DNA from: a virus
DNA: 64,000 nt
IMG/VR virus record: IMGVR_UViG_3300044611_002466
Span: 124,001-188,000 of that record
Strand: one strand, 5' to 3'
Shown here: one piece after another, positions 15,203 to 23,210 of the stretch
Position numbering within the stretch: position 1 is the stretch's first letter
Layout of the letters: each line of letters begins with the position of its first letter
Notes under the pieces: model-generated
The model's database searches: none
Seen by the model: the letters and a program-made list of their open reading frames with translations, nothing else
Told to the model about the DNA's origin: nothing
Program-made: the position numbers and the translations under genes

Positions 15203-15667
15203 TCAGGGTTTCTCCTCCTTCTTCTGTTCCTGTTGATTGACCAAGTAGGCGAGGGCCTGCCGCTCAGTCCAGCCGGAGATGCCCGGCAGCAGCGGGTCCA
15301 GGACCTCAAGCAGTTCCTGCCGAAGTACGAGGAACTGCGGGATATTGTCACGTCCCCACAGACCACGCTCCTGGCAGATGAGGCGCAGCGTGGCCCGCTT
15401 GGCCGGCAGGTCCAGCGGATCTGTCGGGGCAACAGCCTCGCACTCCTCGAGCAGATTCCTCAGATCACTGCGCATCTCCGGAGACACCAAGAGGGCCTCC
15501 TTCAGGCAGATCAGCGCGTCGCCCCATCCGAGGATGGCCGCTTTCCTGCCGCCCTTCGGCACGAGGATTCCATCCGGATGTGCCTCTGACTGTTTCAGTG
15601 CGGTGTGCAGGGTGGCCGATAGCACCACTTCGCTGCGCTTCACACCGTAGTAGCGGACGAGCTTCAT
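15203..15667 (-). CDS. Hypothetical protein, 154 aa
   Basis: Helical soluble protein with a GWGDALICLKEALL segment and a lysine-rich end (NQQEQKKEEKP). The ATG at 15667 is behind GGGGAGGAG and overlaps the previous stop, which decides the start over a longer upstream frame. No family recognised. Confidence 0.55.
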   Translation of the reverse strand: MKLVRYYGVKRSEVVLSATLHTALKQSEAHPDGILVPKGGRKAAILGWGDALICLKEALLVSPEMRSDLRNLLEECEAVAPTDPLDLPAKRATLRLICQERGLWGRDNIPQFLVLRQELLEVLDPLLPGISGWTERQALAYLVNQQEQKKEEKP

Positions 15668-16104
15668 CACTCCTCCCCGTCGCGCCAGTGGTAGTCCTGC
15701 TGCGTCCAGTTGACGCACGCGATCTTACGAATCAGCCGATGCTCCAGCGCGGCGTAGTTGAGGCCAGGGAAGAAACTCCGGAGCTTGATGTGGCTCTTGT
15801 GGATAATCGTGCGGATCCGACTGCCCTCCTCCGTGCGGGGCATCGGAATGTTCTGCAGCGGCGGTCCGGCTCGATACCGGCGGCGATCCAGAACCCGCAT
15901 CTCCGGGGGGAGCGTTACTGGGAGCTGCTTCACGAAGCTACGCATCTTCTGCAGGACCGCGTCCATCTTGGCCCGGTCCTCTGACGAGAGCGGGGGCAGG
16001 TCTTTCATCACCAGGCTGATGCTGTCGTGGATCTCGAAGGAGTCGGTGTTGTACAAACGCTGTGGTTCCCCAAACACGCGCTCAAAGGCATCTTTACCGG
16101 ACAT
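15667..16104 (-). CDS. Hypothetical protein, 145 aa
   Basis: Amino part helical with many acidic residues, then a basic central stretch (RVLDRRRYRAGP) and a carboxy segment with H, W and Y (HWRDGEE end). The start ATG at 16104 has GGAGAAG upstream. Unknown. Confidence 0.55.
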   Translation of the reverse strand: MSGKDAFERVFGEPQRLYNTDSFEIHDSISLVMKDLPPLSSEDRAKMDAVLQKMRSFVKQLPVTLPPEMRVLDRRRYRAGPPLQNIPMPRTEEGSRIRTIIHKSHIKLRSFFPGLNYAALEHRLIRKIACVNWTQQDYHWRDGEE

Positions 16105-16106
16105 CT

Positions 16107-16445
16107 CTACTTCTCCGCGGTGACCGAGCTCTGCTGCTCGGGTAGCTTGATCTTTCCGTTGACGAACGCATCTGCCAGGGTCTTGACCCAGCCGCGCCCC
16201 GTGAACTCGCCCCACACACCCAGGCGCCTCGTCTTCCAGTGGACGCCCTCGCGCCACCAGAGCTTGACGAACCCATCAGCTCTGGTGAGTCGGAACGTGC
16301 GCACCGTCTCCGCAGACCCTGGAATAGCCTGGATTCCGCCGCCGATGGCGCTGGGGTCCGTGTACCACCGGACACCCGGGATGGTGGAGGCGGCTCCGCA
16401 TGCGTTGAGGAGCTCGCAGAGCTGTACCTGCTGTAGGGGGGTCAT
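16107..16445 (-). CDS. Hypothetical protein, 112 aa
   Basis: Contains a tryptophan-rich middle (VKLWWREGVHWKTRRLGVW), suggesting a small beta-barrel-like domain, and ends basic. It lies between the 145 aa and 140 aa genes of the ligase run. Unknown. Confidence 0.55.
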   Translation of the reverse strand: MTPLQQVQLCELLNACGAASTIPGVRWYTDPSAIGGGIQAIPGSAETVRTFRLTRADGFVKLWWREGVHWKTRRLGVWGEFTGRGWVKTLADAFVNGKIKLPEQQSSVTAEK

Positions 16446-16460
16446 TCGGATCTCGATGCC

Positions 16461-16883
16461 TCAGATTCGGGGGTTGGCATCAGCTTCTTCCCTCGCGCTG
16501 GCCCACGCGACCTCGTTCGGGGTGCCGGGCGCAGTCTCGTCCGCCGGAAGCTGGATGGGATGGCACTTTCGATCGACGAGGATGTCCTCGTTGAAGTAGT
16601 CCCCGGTACTGTCGGGGAGCTCGAGATTCCAGGACGCCTCGCACGAGCGGTCGCTACAGGACGCCCCTTCAGCGGAGCGGTTGTGTACGATGGTGCCGCT
16701 CTTGCAACGCGGACAGAGGGCTTCGTCCTCCGGAAGAACGGCGTACAGCGGCTCCATCCACACCTTGGGCACGCAGTCGCATGCGTGGGTGCGCTCACTG
16801 TTGTCGTAGAGCCACACCATGCCATCGACCTCGACGACGAAGAACTCGTAGGGCACCTCCCTGGGCGCATTGAGCCTGCCCAT
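16461..16883 (-). CDS. Zinc-ribbon-containing protein, 140 aa
   Basis: A beta-rich opening (YEFFVVEVDGMVWLYDNSE) is followed by CDC, CPRC and C-x4-C within about 50 residues, so one or two metal sites are likely. The start ATG at 16883 has GAAGGAGGAG upstream and an ATGA overlap. Function unknown; zinc-bearing small proteins are unusually common in this window. Confidence 0.6.
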   Translation of the reverse strand: MGRLNAPREVPYEFFVVEVDGMVWLYDNSERTHACDCVPKVWMEPLYAVLPEDEALCPRCKSGTIVHNRSAEGASCSDRSCEASWNLELPDSTGDYFNEDILVDRKCHPIQLPADETAPGTPNEVAWASAREEADANPRI

Positions 16884-17164
16884 CACTCCTCCTTCGCGGG
16901 AAGCACTTCCAGGAAGCGCGCCTTGGTCCTGTCCGTGCCGCCTCCGTAGCGGACCCGACCTCCGCACTTCACCACGACACAGCACACGGGGTCATTGTCC
17001 AGAACACCGACGCCTTCGTTCTCGTCGCCCTCCTCTACTTTGACCCACATGGACTCCCCAGAGACGGGACTGCCTTTGGGTACGGGGAAGCTGATGACCT
17101 TCACGTACGTCGTCTTCCCGGCGCTATCGACGTACTTGTACGGGGGATTGCCTACTGGGATCAT
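16883..17164 (-). CDS. Hypothetical protein, 93 aa
   Basis: Beta-rich (TYVKVISFPVPKGSPV, DPVCCVVVKCGG) with three closely spaced cysteines. I start it at the ATG at 17164, which follows GTGAGGAA, rather than a GTG 33 bases earlier that overlaps the ligase. Unknown. Confidence 0.55.
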   Translation of the reverse strand: MIPVGNPPYKYVDSAGKTTYVKVISFPVPKGSPVSGESMWVKVEEGDENEGVGVLDNDPVCCVVVKCGGRVRYGGGTDRTKARFLEVLPAKEE

Positions 17165-17175
17165 GGGGGGATTCC

Positions 17176-18543
17176 TCACAGTTTTGGGTTGACACACTCG
17201 TCGTGTGTCTTGTTGGTGCGGATGCCGAGCACCCGCGGGTAGGTGAGGGCGTTGGTCTTCTCGTCCTCAGACTTGTAGGTGCGCGCCGTGTACTCCACCT
17301 GGAGCACCAGCGGATAGTCCGTCGGTCGAGAGTACTTTTCGCGGAAGGTGTCGTCGATGCCTCCACCGCACTCGCAGATGTAGACGAGCTCGCCCTGCGC
17401 GCTGTACTGGTAGAGGCTGACCGAGCCGACCATGCCCCGGTTGTTCCCGGCACCCCACTTCCCGGCGTGTCCGAGGCCAAGGCTGTTGTCGGGGTCGAAT
17501 CTCGCGACGAAGTCGTCCTCGTACGCAGGCTTCAGCTTTCCGCAGAAGCGGCCCGGTCGGTCGGTCTTGCCGCGGAAGTTGTAGGCCTTATCGCCGTAGA
17601 CACCCTCGGCGTCGACGACGACCCAGCCCTCCCACCCTTTCATCTTGGACACAGCCTTGGCGAACTCTACGTCATCCTGGATGGCCTCCGCGGGGATGCC
17701 CACGAAGTCGAGCCGCAGCTGAGAGATCTCCCACGCCTCCACGGGGAGAAACCAGCTGCTGCAGTAACGGTCCTCCCAGGCCCCGAAGACGTCCCAGATG
17801 ATCCCGTAGCGCTCCCCGACGGGCACCGTGCTCACCAAGTCGACCCCGCCCCAGAACGGTACATCCCAGACGTAGAGGAAAGGCGCAGGCATTCCGATCG
17901 CCTCGGGCGTGAGGCTCTTCATGAACGACGCGATGCTCCAGCGCGTGTCGTCCTTCTGGTCTCCAACGAGATCGCCCAGGAGGATCGAGCAGTTCGGAAC
18001 ATCCGTGCGGCGCTCGAGCTCCCGAACCAGCGACATCAGGCGGTCGCGCCACTCGAACCGCCCGACCTCGAGATGGTGACCGCGCAACATCGTCCGGGAG
18101 TAGACGTCGACGATCCCGTCGGGGCCCTTCACGAAGACGAGGCACTCTCCGTCCCGCTTGCGTCCCAGCCAGGCAGTCCGGAGCTCGATCTTCTTCAGCA
18201 GCGCCGTGCTGAGGGAGTTGTCCGGCTTGTAGAAGCGGAGGTTGACCGGCAACGCGGCGTTCCAGTCGATGCAGGTGGCGCGCTCCGAGCCCTCTTCGGT
18301 GTAGCCCGCGCGCGTCTTCTTCAGGATCGCGCGCCCGGCTTCGTACAGCGCGTCCTCCTCGGGGGTGACCTCGTTGGAGCGGCCGCGGTTCTTCCCGACT
18401 CCGAGGTCAACGACAGTCTGCAGCTTCCCGCCCTCCTCGCCGTAGGAGGATCGGATCTCGGCCCCCACGACCTCGATGGTCCAGATGTGGGTCTTACCTG
18501 TTCGCGCTCTCTGGCGGAACTCTCGCTTCTTCACGTTGCACAC
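17176..18543 (-). CDS. ATP-dependent DNA ligase with N-terminal WGR domain, 455 aa
   Basis: Residues about 10-85 form a WGR-like domain (THIWTIEVVGAEIRSSYG, then SNEVTPEEDALYEAGR), seen in PARP-like and some ligase proteins that bind DNA ends. The catalytic domain follows: motif I K-R-D-G-E (GRKRDGECLV, the AMP-linked Lys), motif III SILLGDLVG, motif IV WEGWVVV, and motif V GKLKP. An OB-like domain and tail complete it. It would seal nicks with ATP during phage replication or repair. The start is a GTG; TGTGAGTAC is 3 bases upstream. First gene of the minus run down to 13157. Confidence 0.75.
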   Translation of the reverse strand: MCNVKKREFRQRARTGKTHIWTIEVVGAEIRSSYGEEGGKLQTVVDLGVGKNRGRSNEVTPEEDALYEAGRAILKKTRAGYTEEGSERATCIDWNAALPVNLRFYKPDNSLSTALLKKIELRTAWLGRKRDGECLVFVKGPDGIVDVYSRTMLRGHHLEVGRFEWRDRLMSLVRELERRTDVPNCSILLGDLVGDQKDDTRWSIASFMKSLTPEAIGMPAPFLYVWDVPFWGGVDLVSTVPVGERYGIIWDVFGAWEDRYCSSWFLPVEAWEISQLRLDFVGIPAEAIQDDVEFAKAVSKMKGWEGWVVVDAEGVYGDKAYNFRGKTDRPGRFCGKLKPAYEDDFVARFDPDNSLGLGHAGKWGAGNNRGMVGSVSLYQYSAQGELVYICECGGGIDDTFREKYSRPTDYPLVLQVEYTARTYKSEDEKTNALTYPRVLGIRTNKTHDECVNPKL

Positions 18544-18546
18544 TCC

Positions 18547-18555
18547 GTACTCACA
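18547..18555 (-). promoter_or_regulatory. TGTGAGTAC motif
   Basis: Minus-strand TTGTGAGTAC is 3 bases upstream of the GTG start of the DNA ligase. It sits between that gene and the divergent plus gene at 18571. Confidence 0.4.
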
Positions 18556-18570
18556 AGGATAGTTGATCGC

Positions 18571-18789
18571 ATGCCCATCACCGTCTCAGGCCCCGGCCCG
18601 TCCGACATCCCCGCCATGAAGGTCGCCGTCGAGCAGGAGCTCGTGGACTTCGAGGCATTCTTCATGCGCCCTGTTTCCGGCGGCGGCGCGGGGAACTTGG
18701 ACCCGCTCCTTCCGTTGGAGAAGGCCCTGCTGCGGACCTACCTCCTTGCGCGGCTTTCAGGGAGATTTTCTCCCCCAGAGGGGAGCTGA
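18571..18789 (+). CDS. Small plus-strand protein, 72 aa
   Basis: Short frame beginning MPITVSGPGP, then a helical part (EQELVDFEAFFM), a glycine linker and a second helix (LPLEKALLRTYLLARL). The codon choice in the first 50 codons looks like the neighbours. It is divergent from the ligase, and its last 128 bases run against the end of the minus gene 18662-19132. No family recognised. Confidence 0.45.
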   Translation: MPITVSGPGPSDIPAMKVAVEQELVDFEAFFMRPVSGGGAGNLDPLLPLEKALLRTYLLARLSGRFSPPEGS

Positions 18790-19132
18790 ACATCTGCTCC
18801 CGTAGACGCACCAGCTCTCCTGGCGCCCCGCGAACTGGGAGCGGAACTGTGCGTAGGACTCGCGCCTCGGAGTAGGTACCGATCCGCGTGGAGCTGACGA
18901 CCCCCGTACGACGGCCTGCTGCGTCGACGCGCCAGACGGCGTGAGACGCGCTGTAGTGCTCCAGCTCCGGCACCCACGTCATGTAGACGCCGCTCACGGT
19001 AGCGTCTTCCACCTCGGCGAAGCTCAGCGCCCAGAAGTCCACCGGGCCTGCCCCGCACTCCGGACACTGGTGTACTCCTGTCGCAATCTGTACCATGTGG
19101 TGGGAAGACACAACAGGACAATGGATCGGCAC
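18662..19132 (-). CDS. Hypothetical protein with zinc ribbon, 156 aa
   Basis: Begins with a CPECG knuckle (residues 24-28) after HQ, then a beta-rich domain (FAEVEDATVSGVYMTWVPELE). The carboxy end from about residue 125 is low-complexity and basic and overlaps the plus gene, so the tail may be read-through. Start GTG at 19132 with GGGGAA upstream; an ATG 36 bases later is an alternative. A CATAAG box lies 80 bases upstream. Confidence 0.5.
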   Translation of the reverse strand: MPIHCPVVSSHHMVQIATGVHQCPECGAGPVDFWALSFAEVEDATVSGVYMTWVPELEHYSASHAVWRVDAAGRRTGVVSSTRIGTYSEARVLRTVPLPVRGAPGELVRLREQMFSSPLGEKISLKAAQGGRSAAGPSPTEGAGPSSPRRRRKQGA

Positions 19133-19212
19133 GTGTATTCCCCACTAAGAAGGAGGCCTCGCGAACTTCGTAGGTCCGCCAAAGAGGCCGATGATACCGC
19201 GGTCTCAGAGTC

Positions 19213-19218
19213 CTTATG
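19213..19218 (-). promoter_or_regulatory. CATAAG box (putative promoter -10)
   Basis: CGCATAAGGACT on the minus strand, 80 bases before the 18662-19132 gene. The long leader contains a GGCCTC/GAGGCC pair that could fold as a hairpin. Confidence 0.4.
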
Positions 19219-19237
19219 CGGCATTTTCGAGCACAGT

Positions 19238-19268
19238 TAAAGGGCCGCCCCCTCAAGAGGAGGCAGCC
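19238..19268 (-). terminator. Rho-independent terminator
   Basis: Ten-pair stem with two G-U pairs (19243-19252 with 19259-19268) followed on the minus strand by CTTTAAC. It overlaps the stop of the 19253-19603 gene. Confidence 0.6.
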
Positions 19269-19603
19269 GCCGTCTGGTTGTATATCTGTGCAAGGAGCGC
19301 ATACGCCCCCGCGTTGTCCCCGCGTTCCAGCGCCTCGCTCACCATGTCTACCTGGGCGTCGGTGGCCAGGTAGACGCTGTCGCCGATGGTGACGGCGCGG
19401 AAGGGCGAGACGCCCTCCGCCCCAAACCGGGCGGTCACCACCGCTGCGACTCGTTCTGGACACCCCGGCGACTGCGCCACGTATCCCATTAGTTTGGCCA
19501 TCTCCCTCATCTTCTTTCGCCGCTCGACGGCCCAGCCGGCGGCCACGAGGACCGACTGGACAGCTGCTGCGGCGGGAAGCGCCGCCAGGACAACGAACAC
19601 CAT
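19253..19603 (-). CDS. Membrane-anchored small protein, 116 aa
   Basis: Residues 2-25 are a hydrophobic helix (FVVLAALPAAAAVQSVLVAAGW) followed by a positive patch (ERRKKMREMAK), as in an N-in single-span protein or uncleaved signal anchor. The rest is a soluble alpha-helical domain. I start at the ATG at 19603 behind TTGGAGG; four extra codons upstream are possible. A CATAAG box is 16 bases ahead. Function unknown; a lysis accessory role is possible from size and topology only. Confidence 0.6.
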   Translation of the reverse strand: MVFVVLAALPAAAAVQSVLVAAGWAVERRKKMREMAKLMGYVAQSPGCPERVAAVVTARFGAEGVSPFRAVTIGDSVYLATDAQVDMVSEALERGDNAGAYALLAQIYNQTAAASS

Positions 19604-19619
19604 GCGCACCTCCAACCTA

Positions 19620-19625
19620 CTTATG
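19620..19625 (-). promoter_or_regulatory. CATAAG box (putative promoter -10)
   Basis: GGTCATAAGTAGG on the minus strand, 16 bases before the ATG at 19603 and directly ahead of its GGAGG site. Confidence 0.5.
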
Positions 19626-19668
19626 ACCCGGAAGGGCGCCCTCTTGCGCGGGCTGCTATGCTACCGGC

Positions 19669-22600
19669 ATGCTGGTGTACCCCGGTCAGATGCAGGGAGG
19701 TCCTGGAGGGCAGATGCCTGGCGCGGTGCCTGTGCCGGGTCCGTCGGTCTACCCCCCGCAGTTCACCTACGGCATCCCGCAGGGCTACGGAGGGGGTGCC
19801 GGAGCAGCGATGGCGTCGGGCATGGCCGCAGGCGTCGGAAGCCTTCCCTCGGCGCTGAGCACCGTCGGTATGGCAGCCGGTGTCGGCTCCTTCTTCGCGC
19901 CTTCCCCGATGATGCGGGGGTTGTCGTTTCTCGACCCCACGGCGGCGGGCTTCGAGGCCGCGTCGGCGCGCTTCGCGGCCTCGCGGGCGGCCGGGGCCGG
20001 GATGGGGTCAGCCCTCGGGTCTGGCATGATGACGGGCCTTCCCGTGATGGCAGCCGGCATGGCTGCCTTCGAGGGCATGCGGTACACCGGCCAGCAGTTC
20101 ATGACGGGGGCTCGTGAGCAGCAGATGCTGGGCGCTCAGCTGAGCGGCATCGGCTTCGCCAACGCCGGGTCCGCAAGCGGGCGTGGCTTCGGGTTTGGAC
20201 AGCAGCGTCAGATCGGCCAGATGATGCGTGAGATCGACGCGGCCGACCCGTTCACCACGATGCGGGACCTGAGCAAGTCCATGGACCAGTTCACGGGTCT
20301 GGGGATGCACCGCGGCATCGAGGACGCGAAGGAGTTCGCCAAGAAGTTCTCCGAGTTCGCCAAGACGACGAAGGAGATGGCCAAGATCATGGGGAAGACC
20401 CAGGAGGAGGCCGGGGCCATCTTCGGGCAGATGCGTACCGCCGGGTTCTACACGGCCAACGACGTGATGGGGAACACCCGCTCGATGAACGTCGCGCGGG
20501 GCATGGGCATGGAAGAGCAGATGTTCCACGCCATGCAGGGCCAGGGGGCCGGCACTGCACGGGCCCAGGGTATGCGCGGCAGGGCCGGGGCGGTCACGTC
20601 GTCCCGCTTCGCCTCCGACCTCATGCTTGGTGCCGCAAGTCGCTCCTCCGGGGGCGTTGGCGCCTTCTCCGACGCGGAGCTCATGGACATCACGGGCGCC
20701 GGGACGGGCGCCGACGCCGCGGCCCAGCTGGGCACCCAGATGTCCGCCATGATGGGCAACTTCCTGACGAACACGGCGGCGGGTCGAGGGTTCACCTCCG
20801 TGCTTGGGGAGAAGCGCGGCGGGCGTTACACCGGGGGCGTGGACCAGGAGATGCTCGCCAAGATGGGTGGCGGAGGGGTCGCCTTCCACGACCTTGCCGG
20901 CCTGGGCGGTGCGAAGATGGGGGACGCCGCTGGGCGGGCATCCTTCGTTGCCGGGCAGAACAAGATCGCGTCCTCCATCATGGAGAGCGACGGCGGTATC
21001 GACGCCCTCCTGCGTGCCGTTGAGGGGGAGGCTGATCGCTGGGGCAGACAGAACGGTGTCCTCGAGGACGACCGGTTCTCGGTCTTCACGAAGAAGGTCC
21101 TGGGCGACGACGAGCGAGTGCTCGAGAAGCTCAAGGAGATGCAGAAGCACAAGCTGGAGCTGCGAACCGCCCAGCTTCGCAAGATGCGTGAGGAGAACGC
21201 GGCCGCGGCCTACGCTGTGGACATGCAGCAGAACTACACCGTCGGAGGTGTGGCCCGGCAAGCGGGGGAGGGCCTCTACAACCTCACCGGGATGCAGAGC
21301 GTCCGCCAAGCCGGCGCCGGCCTCGTCTCCTCCATGCAGGAGAGCGGGCAGAGCGCGTGGGACACCTTCACCGGGACGGAGCGCCTGAACATCTCGGACG
21401 CCAGCTCGAGGCAGAGCCTACTGCGCCTGGCGTCTGGGAGGGGCGGCGGAGCTGGCCTCGGTACGGCTGCATCGGCGAGCGACTTCAGGAGCGGCACCGC
21501 CGCGGCGCAGAGCAGGGGACTTGGCGACGCCGGAGTGGCGCGCGAACTCGGGATTCAGCAGGCGCTCGCCGGGACCGGCCGCTACGACCAGAGCAACGAG
21601 AACTGGGGGAACGGGGAAGGGGCCGCGCTCGATGCGTTCATGAGCACAGCCGCGGGGGCCACGGCGGCGCAGCACATCATGTCCGCGCGAGCCCTGCGGG
21701 CCGCGGGGGACACCGCGGGGGCAGAGGAGGCTCTCGGACGTGCGAGCGCGCTGATCGAGTCCGACCCGGCGCTGCGAGCTGGCTCCATCACGCGCCAGTC
21801 TTCCATGATTGACGGCCCGGACATCAGCCAAGCCAACACGGGACGCCGGGACAAGATCCTGGCGGCCGCGATGTCGCGTGCGGGGGACGGCACGGGGGCC
21901 GCACGTCTTCGCAGCAAAGGAGGGGTCAAGTCCCACGCATACGGCGACCTGAAGAGTGCGCGGGAGGCGGCCGAGGGAGCCTGGGGACCTGGGTCCGTGT
22001 TCGGCAGCGATCTGGAGCGCGCCAAGAAGGCTCTCGCCACCGGTGGCGTCGGGTCGGACTTGTTCATCGCGATGACTCAGGACACCGCCCTCCAGAAGAG
22101 CGGCAGTGCTCACCAAGGGCTGCGTGTGCTGGCCGACTCGATGAAGGAGGAGCTGCGCGACGTGGAGGAGGGCTCCGACCAGTACTACGACATCCTGGCG
22201 CGCGGGGCACACGACAGATTCGGCGGCACCTACTCCAGAGAGTCGGTGAAGGCGGTCGCCGGAGTAGAGGCCGAAGAGTCGAAGTTCTACGACAAGAAGT
22301 ACTTCGCATCTGGCGGCTCACAGTCTGCCGCGGCCCGCAAGGAGCAGTCCGAGCTCTACGCGAAGGCCGGGCTGGCTGCCAAGGACTACCAGGACTACGC
22401 GATCAGCTCCACCTCCGCACGTGGGCTGTCCGGCGTGCTCGGCGGAGCGCCGGCGGAGATCAAACAGGCACTGGGCGCGGACTTCGACAAGGCGCTCGCC
22501 TCGATGGACCGCCTGAGTCGCGGAGGCGGGACCGCGAACTCCCAGGCCGCGTTCGACGACCTATCGCAGTTGATCACGGCGGTCGGCGGAAAGGACCTCA

Positions 22601-23001
22601 GCGGGATGGCGGGAGGGAAGGAGCTCATGCTCCTCGCCCAGCGCAAGAAGTCCGGGCTCACGGCGGCCGCTACGGGTAGCCTCGAGGCCACAGCCACCGC
22701 GATGGGCGTGAGCGTTGAAGATCTGCAGGCGGTCACAGGCAACAAGGGCCCGCTCAGCAACGAAGACCTCGTCAAGGCGGTCAATCAGATGAGCGGAGTA
22801 CAGGCAGCAGAGGCACTCGGGTCTTCCCAGGGCGGAGGGATCTTCCGCAGGGGCGAGACGGTCGAGGCGCAGATGCTGATGAACCTGGAGTCCCTCGCCA
22901 AGACCGTGAAGCAGGGGTCAGAGAACACGGCGATCCTCGCCTTCAACATCAAGGAAGGCAAGGGACTCAGCATCCCGCCTGGCTGGACGGCAACGCAATG
23001 A
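19669..23001 (+). CDS. Tail tape measure protein, 1110 aa
   Basis: The longest gene at the head of the tail operon, with the usual tape-measure traits: a Gly/Ala/Met-rich amino part (residues 1-170), then long charged helices (KEFAKKFSEFAKTTKEMAKIMGKTQEE), and Ala/Gln-rich repeats to the end. Tape measure proteins sit inside the tail tube and set its length, about 1.5 angstrom per residue, which would give a tail near 165 nm here. The start ATG has no strong ribosome site. It is followed by an ATGA overlap. No lytic domain is visible in it. Confidence 0.75.
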   Translation: MLVYPGQMQGGPGGQMPGAVPVPGPSVYPPQFTYGIPQGYGGGAGAAMASGMAAGVGSLPSALSTVGMAAGVGSFFAPSPMMRGLSFLDPTAAGFEAASARFAASRAAGAGMGSALGSGMMTGLPVMAAGMAAFEGMRYTGQQFMTGAREQQMLGAQLSGIGFANAGSASGRGFGFGQQRQIGQMMREIDAADPFTTMRDLSKSMDQFTGLGMHRGIEDAKEFAKKFSEFAKTTKEMAKIMGKTQEEAGAIFGQMRTAGFYTANDVMGNTRSMNVARGMGMEEQMFHAMQGQGAGTARAQGMRGRAGAVTSSRFASDLMLGAASRSSGGVGAFSDAELMDITGAGTGADAAAQLGTQMSAMMGNFLTNTAAGRGFTSVLGEKRGGRYTGGVDQEMLAKMGGGGVAFHDLAGLGGAKMGDAAGRASFVAGQNKIASSIMESDGGIDALLRAVEGEADRWGRQNGVLEDDRFSVFTKKVLGDDERVLEKLKEMQKHKLELRTAQLRKMREENAAAAYAVDMQQNYTVGGVARQAGEGLYNLTGMQSVRQAGAGLVSSMQESGQSAWDTFTGTERLNISDASSRQSLLRLASGRGGGAGLGTAASASDFRSGTAAAQSRGLGDAGVARELGIQQALAGTGRYDQSNENWGNGEGAALDAFMSTAAGATAAQHIMSARALRAAGDTAGAEEALGRASALIESDPALRAGSITRQSSMIDGPDISQANTGRRDKILAAAMSRAGDGTGAARLRSKGGVKSHAYGDLKSAREAAEGAWGPGSVFGSDLERAKKALATGGVGSDLFIAMTQDTALQKSGSAHQGLRVLADSMKEELRDVEEGSDQYYDILARGAHDRFGGTYSRESVKAVAGVEAEESKFYDKKYFASGGSQSAAARKEQSELYAKAGLAAKDYQDYAISSTSARGLSGVLGGAPAEIKQALGADFDKALASMDRLSRGGGTANSQAAFDDLSQLITAVGGKDLSGMAGGKELMLLAQRKKSGLTAAATGSLEATATAMGVSVEDLQAVTGNKGPLSNEDLVKAVNQMSGVQAAEALGSSQGGGIFRRGETVEAQMLMNLESLAKTVKQGSENTAILAFNIKEGKGLSIPPGWTATQ

Positions 23002-23210
23002 ACCGCCGAGAGGTCTCCTTCACCATCCAGACTGAGGGCGGTCCCAAGACCGTCACGGTGCTCAGCGCGGTCTCGGTGGACGACGTGACGCGGGTCGCCC
23101 TCGGCAGCTACGTGCACGGCGTGCGGAACGGCGCCGAGTACGCCACCCCCTTCACGCGAGACATCCGGGACCTGCTGGTACGCACCCGTGTCGCGCAGCG
23201 GAGCTCCTGA
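22998..23210 (+). CDS. Small tail operon protein, 70 aa
   Basis: Beta-rich opening (REVSFTIQTEGGPKTVTVL) followed by two short helices with many R. ATGA overlap with the tape measure gene and a one-base overlap with the next. Position just behind the tape measure suggests a tail or baseplate accessory. No family recognised. Confidence 0.55.
   Translation: MNRREVSFTIQTEGGPKTVTVLSAVSVDDVTRVALGSYVHGVRNGAEYATPFTRDIRDLLVRTRVAQRSS

Noticed and set aside
17203-18570. Long plus-strand frame across the ligase
   Set aside because: Shadow of the minus ligase, whose motifs I, III, IV and V are clear. Only the end of this frame (18571-18789) is kept as a possible gene.
19650-19668. TATGCT before the tape measure gene as promoter
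   Set aside because: Only a -10-like hexamer without a -35 and not shared well with other plus genes; left out as a feature.
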